DNA of 64,000 nucleotides from Sanguibacter gelidistatuariae (lineage in GTDB: Bacteria; Actinomycetota; Actinomycetes; Actinomycetales; Cellulomonadaceae), in the NCBI RefSeq assembly GCF_900096585.1, contig NZ_FMYH01000004.1:248001-312000 (forward strand), given 5' to 3'. Numbering within the stretch: the first letter of the stretch is position 1; the number at the start of each line of letters is the position of its first letter. Shown one piece after another: positions 60,801 to 64,000 of the stretch. The translations under genes and the position numbers were made by a program. The notes under the pieces are model-generated. The model saw only the letters and a list, made by a program, of their open reading frames with translations, was not told where the DNA came from and did not search any database.

Positions 60801-62626
60801 GAGGACCACACCACGCGCGCTCCCCAGGGGTCAGTGCTCACAGTACCCCCGGCACCCCCAGCACCACCGCCGACCTCGATCACAGCCCGGGCCGCGCACC
60901 AGGACGGCACCGATGCGACGTCGGCGACCAGCACGATGAGCGCGGCATGCTCGGCGTGGGTTGCATGCCAGGCACCCAGGCGGGTGACCAGCGGACCGAG
61001 CGTGAGGCAGTCCACGACGAGCAGCCCGCCCGGACCCGCCTCGAGCGACAGGTCAGGGGACGGCGCGCGGATCCGGGCCTGCGGGAGCCAGCGCGCCCAG
61101 GCCCACGCCTCCCGTCGGGACGCATCGCACAGGACTGTCACGGTCTCCCCGCGACCGCCCGCGTGCAACGAGACGAGCATCCGCGCGGCCAGCGCCGCCC
61201 CCTGTGCCCGGGGGCCGACGATGGCGAGGCACCCGTCTGAGAGGTCGCCCGGCAGTGCCGGGTTTCGACCGGCGAGGGGCGGCGGTGACCCGGCGACGAC
61301 GGGCGGCACGGGGCCAGGCAAGGCGGCACAGGCCGCGGCCGCAGTGAGCAGGTCCGCGGGAGGCACACCGGCGCGCAGGGCGGCCCGTCCCCACGGGCTG
61401 TCCCACGAGCCCTGGAGCGTGGTGTCTTGCCCGGCCGCGCGCCGCGACCCGTGACCGGTCGGCGAGTGTGCGGCGGCAGTCTCCTTCCCGCCGAGGCGCC
61501 CGCGCCGGCGCCGGGCCAGCAGTGGCCCGAGGATCATCAAAGGAGCGGTGAGGGCCATGATCGCGAAGAGCGGATTGTGCAGGACGATCGCGAGCGTGAT
61601 CGAGCCGATCGCGGGAATCATGCCCGCAAGGAGGGTGCCGGTCATCGGGCGGGTGCCCGCGGCGAGCGCAGGTGGGCCACCGTCGTCGGGTTCGAGTGCC
61701 GCGAGCACGGCCGAGTACGTGCGCTCAGCCAGGACGGGCTGGTCCCGCAGCTCGACCATGACGGTCGGGGCCAGATGCTCGGGCTTCGTCCCATCCTGAA
61801 TGGTCAGCAGGTGTCCTTGCCGCCAACGACGCCACGGGGACCGCGGCCACCGGACCCGAGGCGGCCACTGCGACAGGCACCCGCCGCGCCCGACCTCGTT
61901 GACCCGACCGGTCGGGCTGGTCAGGCTCACCCGGCGGCGGCATCCGTCGCGCCTGTGCCTCCCGTCCGCCTGCCCGCGGTCCGCCCGACGACGGTCCGCC
62001 CGCCCGCGGTCCGCGTGGCCGCGCTCCACCTGACCACGATCTGCCCGCCCGCGCCTCATCCGCCTACGGTCCGCGCGAACCGCGACACGCACCCCGCCCC
62101 GCCGGTCTCGCCTCACCCGCAGCCGGACGCCGAGCGCATCGACCGTCCCACTCACCTCGAGCGGGAGCAGATCACCCGCGCGCCGGCCGGCGAGTACCGC
62201 GAGGTGGACGGGCGCTGCCAGGGCGCGCTCCGGCGTCGGGCAGGGGGTCGGGGTGGTGCGCAGGACGGCTCCGGCGAGGAGCGGGGGATGGCCGACGACG
62301 TGGTGATCGTCGAGGCGGCGGTCGTCGACGTAGAGCGGTGCGTGGACGAGTTCGGGGCGGCCGGTGCAGGCGGCGAGCTCGGCGCGCAGCTCGCCGAGCG
62401 GACGGGCAAGGGCGAGATGGACGTCCTGGCCCGGGTGCATCGTGACGGGCACGCCGTCGAGGTCCGCGGGTGGAGCGAGGGGCGCGGGGGAGAAGGCGGC
62501 GGGCGCGCCGGATGAAGGTCCTGGTGACGCGGCGGGTGACGCGGCCGACGCGGCCGACGCGGCTCCGGACCCAGCCGCGGGTGGCGTGGCGGGGTCGGGC
62601 AGCGGGATGGGCAGGAGGGATCGCAC
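57803..62626 (-). CDS. FtsK/SpoIIIE-family ATPase, EccC/EssC-like, orphan
   Basis: A 1607-aa protein. The N-terminus holds a Pro/Ala-rich region, a possible FHA-like segment, and Arg/Asp repeats (RADRGQ type). Two membrane helices follow near residues 345-385. Then come three FtsK-type ATPase modules: GTTGSGKSELL (K748) with LIVVDEF, and two later P-loops with GSGRT (near 1103 and 1392) where Arg replaces Lys. EccC-like proteins drive type VII secretion, but no WXG100, EccB/D/E or MycP gene is in the window. Start GTG 62626 is tentative. Confidence 0.85.
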   Translation of the reverse strand: MRSLLPIPLPDPATPPAAGSGAASAASAASPAASPGPSSGAPAAFSPAPLAPPADLDGVPVTMHPGQDVHLALARPLGELRAELAACTGRPELVHAPLYVDDRRLDDHHVVGHPPLLAGAVLRTTPTPCPTPERALAAPVHLAVLAGRRAGDLLPLEVSGTVDALGVRLRVRRDRRGGVRVAVRADRRRMRRGRADRGQVERGHADRGRADRRRADRGQADGRHRRDGCRRRVSLTSPTGRVNEVGRGGCLSQWPPRVRWPRSPWRRWRQGHLLTIQDGTKPEHLAPTVMVELRDQPVLAERTYSAVLAALEPDDGGPPALAAGTRPMTGTLLAGMIPAIGSITLAIVLHNPLFAIMALTAPLMILGPLLARRRRGRLGGKETAAAHSPTGHGSRRAAGQDTTLQGSWDSPWGRAALRAGVPPADLLTAAAACAALPGPVPPVVAGSPPPLAGRNPALPGDLSDGCLAIVGPRAQGAALAARMLVSLHAGGRGETVTVLCDASRREAWAWARWLPQARIRAPSPDLSLEAGPGGLLVVDCLTLGPLVTRLGAWHATHAEHAALIVLVADVASVPSWCAARAVIEVGGGAGGAGGTVSTDPWGARVVWSSPGTAEEVTTFDGVAPGWLDSYARRVAALSQRGRWNHLPRRAGAALTAAASGSNAADRTHGLHLPRRAALIEVPGIWEVERRWRENSHGPARARAAGGTARANETLEARIGVGHGGEAVTIDLLRDGPHALVAGTTGSGKSELLQTLVLTLALAHSPDDLTVALVDYKGGASFGECARLPHVVGQVTDLDPGAAERALTGLRAELRRRERLFAGVGAGDLATYRARRGGEGALPRLLIVVDEFRAMADDHPDFIPGLVRIAAQGRSLGIHLVLATQRPSGAITGDMRANISLRIALRVAGVADSQDVIDAPDAAWIPADLPGRAVVRRGLGPPEELQTYFAGGLTTRSGPRVWHSPRDGAADDACSPDEAGGAARAAGLAEGTAGVAVGSRVTRSLMRCAGEVRAGDARPAAADPVAALVSHAVQVAAQLGIGQPRVPWTPALPTRIRWEDLDTAGSPSSVLLLGLADHPQDQQHRSFGWAPGDGHLLVLGRAGSGRTCALRTVARAALAAGHTVHLLGSAALTTGFDAADPHLGTVADRWDPRRVARLLTVLMSTDAAAAADEGASEGRGPIRHVVVVDGLEDLLQAMSSLHRGAGLDLFLSVLREGPSRGIAFALSGAAVPTSALAALIRHRLIFCGGDKHEDAFLGIPSVLAGLGGGPGRAVLVTGPTPLLCQVAVAESVGHAAGTGLAEPGLGGPGLGGPGLASPWMDAGVGGGAGTGSVWSSRSARRTRIVEVPFQARTMEAAAPAPGLVLLGRGGDDAGPLWVRVSHSFLVCGPHGSGRTAVLARLLSAPSDADGPSTGSGSGSGDSILGVISRDARLADRARALGDVPVLSRLTPAAADRFVDDVHARLTARAGHRPLRPLRLVIDDLDTFSLSCPTALDALCALADGGAGGAGGAGGAGSEGGAEDAVVLVASATTVAAAGAFRGALADLRAARYGLVLTPGVPGSSEIFGSDLGWHVEPEMHRPGRGVLVDGSTSTFVQVIDESEPTGPR

Positions 62627-62982
62627 CCTGCGAGCCTGCCCTGCACGCGTCGGGAACGACCGAGGGCCCGTGGCCCGCCGGGGACATCCCGACGATCCAC
62701 AGACCCTCGAACCGCGCGTTCTGACCACGACCGACCCACAAGGTTTCACCCCCGATCACCCGCCACCCAGCCCGCCCTTCCGGTCCCCGTCCGGTCCCCG
62801 TTCTCCCATCCGTAGGTGCACGAATTCCGCCCTGTCCTCAGGAAAAACGAGGCGGATTCCGTGCACCTATGGCCGGAGCTGGGTGGCTGGGGACCGGGCA
62901 GGCGGCCGGCCGGGTTGCCCGGCCGGAGCTGGGGCAGGCGGCTAGCAGGAGTCCGGCCGGCCGGGCCGGGCGAACTCGACGC
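62627..62982. other. Gene-free interval with palindrome A3
   Basis: A 356-bp gap between the EccC-like start and the FtsX-family stop. It carries palindrome A3 (62810-62872); nothing else is recognised. The EccC-like frame is open to 62749, so a small part could belong to that gene. Confidence 0.7.
62810..62872. repeat. Palindromic repeat A3
   Basis: Arms 62810-62834 and 62848-62872 (25 nt, five mismatches) flank a 13-nt loop, the same layout as A1 and A2. Confidence 0.85.
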
Positions 62983-64000
62983 CTACTCGACCGCGAGCGC
63001 CTCGACCGGGGACGTCCTGGCCGCGCTGCGGGCGGGCAGCACCGAGGCCAGCAGCCCGGCCGCGATGGCGATCGCCACGACGAGGACGAGGTCGCGCCAC
63101 GGGACCGTCAGCCGGACGCCCGCGAAGGACCCCAGGACGACCGTGGACCCGATCCAGCCGTAGACCAGGCCGAGCAGGACACCCAGGACCGCGCCCACCC
63201 CGGCGATGAGCGTGCCCTCGATTGCTAGCGTCGTGCGCAGCTGACGCCGGCTCAGCCCGATGGCCCGCAGGGTGGCCGACTCGCGCCGGCGTTCCAGGAC
63301 CGACAGGGACAGGGTGTTCGCCACCCCGATCAGCGCGATGACCACCGCGATCCCGAGCAGCCCGATGATGACGGCCAGGATCGTGTCGATCACCTGCTGC
63401 ATCGCGGCCCGCTCCATCGCCGCACCGGTCAGTGCTGCCGGCGTCTGGGACATCGTGTCCCGGATGTCGGCGACGATGGCGGAGGCATCGGAGGGGTCGG
63501 TGATCTTGAGCCACACCCCGTTGACCACGGCCGCGCCGTCGAGCTCGCGACCGACCGCGGGCGTCGCGATGATGTTGTCGGAGCCGATGTTAGCCACCAC
63601 GACGTTGACCGTGACGGTTCCGTCGACGCCGGCGAGCTGCAGCGTCGACCCCGAGTCGAGGTGGTAGGCGCTCGCGACGAAGAGGCCGACGACCACGGTC
63701 TGGTCGTCGAGGCCGTCGAAGAGGCCATCCGGGTTGACCGCCGCGGCGGCGGCGGCCGGGTCCACGGCGTTGACGACCACGTCCTGGGAGGTCGAGTCGT
63801 CGGGCCAGGTGACCGTGACGTTCGTGCCGGAGAGCTGCGCCATGGCGGCGACGCCGGAGACCTTGGACAGGTCCTCGATCAGTGCGGGGGTCAGGCCCGT
63901 TGCGGGGTCCGTCCCGTCATCGGGCGCGGAGCTGATCACCCCGGCGTCGATCGCCACGTCGAAGGGATACTGCTCGTCGAGGGTCGTGGCGAGGGAGTTG
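62983..64000 (-). CDS. FtsX-family ABC permease, 3' part
   Basis: At least 339 residues are visible; the frame runs off the window at 64000. The C-terminal part shows three or four membrane helices and the FtsX/MacB signature around LERRRESATLRAIGLSRRQLR, ending RTSPVEALAVE. An extracytoplasmic domain precedes it. The protein would export or release a substrate with an ATPase encoded beyond the window. Reading continues through GTG 63957, so that is not the start. Confidence 0.88.
   Translation of the reverse strand, partial: NSLATTLDEQYPFDVAIDAGVISSAPDDGTDPATGLTPALIEDLSKVSGVAAMAQLSGTNVTVTWPDDSTSQDVVVNAVDPAAAAAAVNPDGLFDGLDDQTVVVGLFVASAYHLDSGSTLQLAGVDGTVTVNVVVANIGSDNIIATPAVGRELDGAAVVNGVWLKITDPSDASAIVADIRDTMSQTPAALTGAAMERAAMQQVIDTILAVIIGLLGIAVVIALIGVANTLSLSVLERRRESATLRAIGLSRRQLRTTLAIEGTLIAGVGAVLGVLLGLVYGWIGSTVVLGSFAGVRLTVPWRDLVLVVAIAIAAGLLASVLPARSAARTSPVEALAVE

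Overview
This 64-kb window is very GC-rich, with strong G/C third-position bias, many GTG starts and frequent ATGA/GTGA gene overlaps. Mycothiol S-conjugate amidase (Mca), a WhiB1-type regulator, the coproporphyrin-dependent haem pair HemH-HemQ, PdtaS and CebR-type sugar control together point to an actinomycete. The order Micrococcales (Cellulomonas/Sanguibacter-like) is my best guess, but genus cannot be set from sequence alone. It looks like ordinary chromosome: I see no phage, transposase, CRISPR array, rRNA or tRNA.

Layout. 0.1-10 kb: a Cys-cluster/pentapeptide-repeat protein, a VanY-like peptidase, a NarL-type two-component pair, a ferredoxin-reductase-like flavoprotein divergent from a P1B metal ATPase, and a lone receiver convergent with a PAS histidine kinase. 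10-15 kb: a flavin dehydrogenase, an ABC-2 exporter, a Bax-inhibitor-1 membrane protein and an FKBP. 15-31 kb: a lipoprotein, cbs-metB-SelT-like (sulfur amino acids), a DUF5997/LysR-substrate-domain pair, msrA, an AI-2E-family permease with ilvA, then greA-DUF4307-mca-small membrane protein-nitrilase-trhA-uppS, an order I recall as similar in Mycobacterium tuberculosis. 31-37 kb: a nitrite/NO module of a Cys-containing HTH regulator, an NnrS-like membrane protein and a copper nitrite reductase fused to a membrane domain, divergent from a hemerythrin-DUF2249 protein. 37-43 kb: a tightly coupled operon of GH20 hexosaminidase, N-acyl-D-amino-acid deacylase, D-serine/D-threonine dehydratase-like enzyme and RidA. 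43-49 kb: nitronate monooxygenase, hemH-hemQ, glutamate dehydrogenase and a winged-helix protein whose 5' end looks damaged. 49-54 kb: a cebR/cebG/cebF/cebE-like sugar uptake locus with two CebR-type operators. 54-64 kb: DUF2505, pdtaS convergent with whiB1, an orphan EccC/FtsK-like ATPase, and the 3' part of an FtsX-family permease.

The least explained structure is intergenic. Three families of long imperfect palindromes (about 60-120 bp) recur at 3' ends of unrelated genes. Family A is at 8.3, 29.0 and 62.8 kb; family B at 18.1, 46.6 and 56.6 kb plus a half copy at 30.9 kb; family C at 15.4, 36.7 and 37.3 kb. Copies keep arm sequence and total length while loops vary, so they look like dispersed repeats rather than independent terminators. 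Other notable signals are a -10-like hexamer placed 6-7 nt before the start codon of eight genes (leaderless mRNAs), a 7 x 16-bp minisatellite beside the damaged gene, and an operator-like palindrome shared by the trhA/uppS and nitronate monooxygenase promoters.
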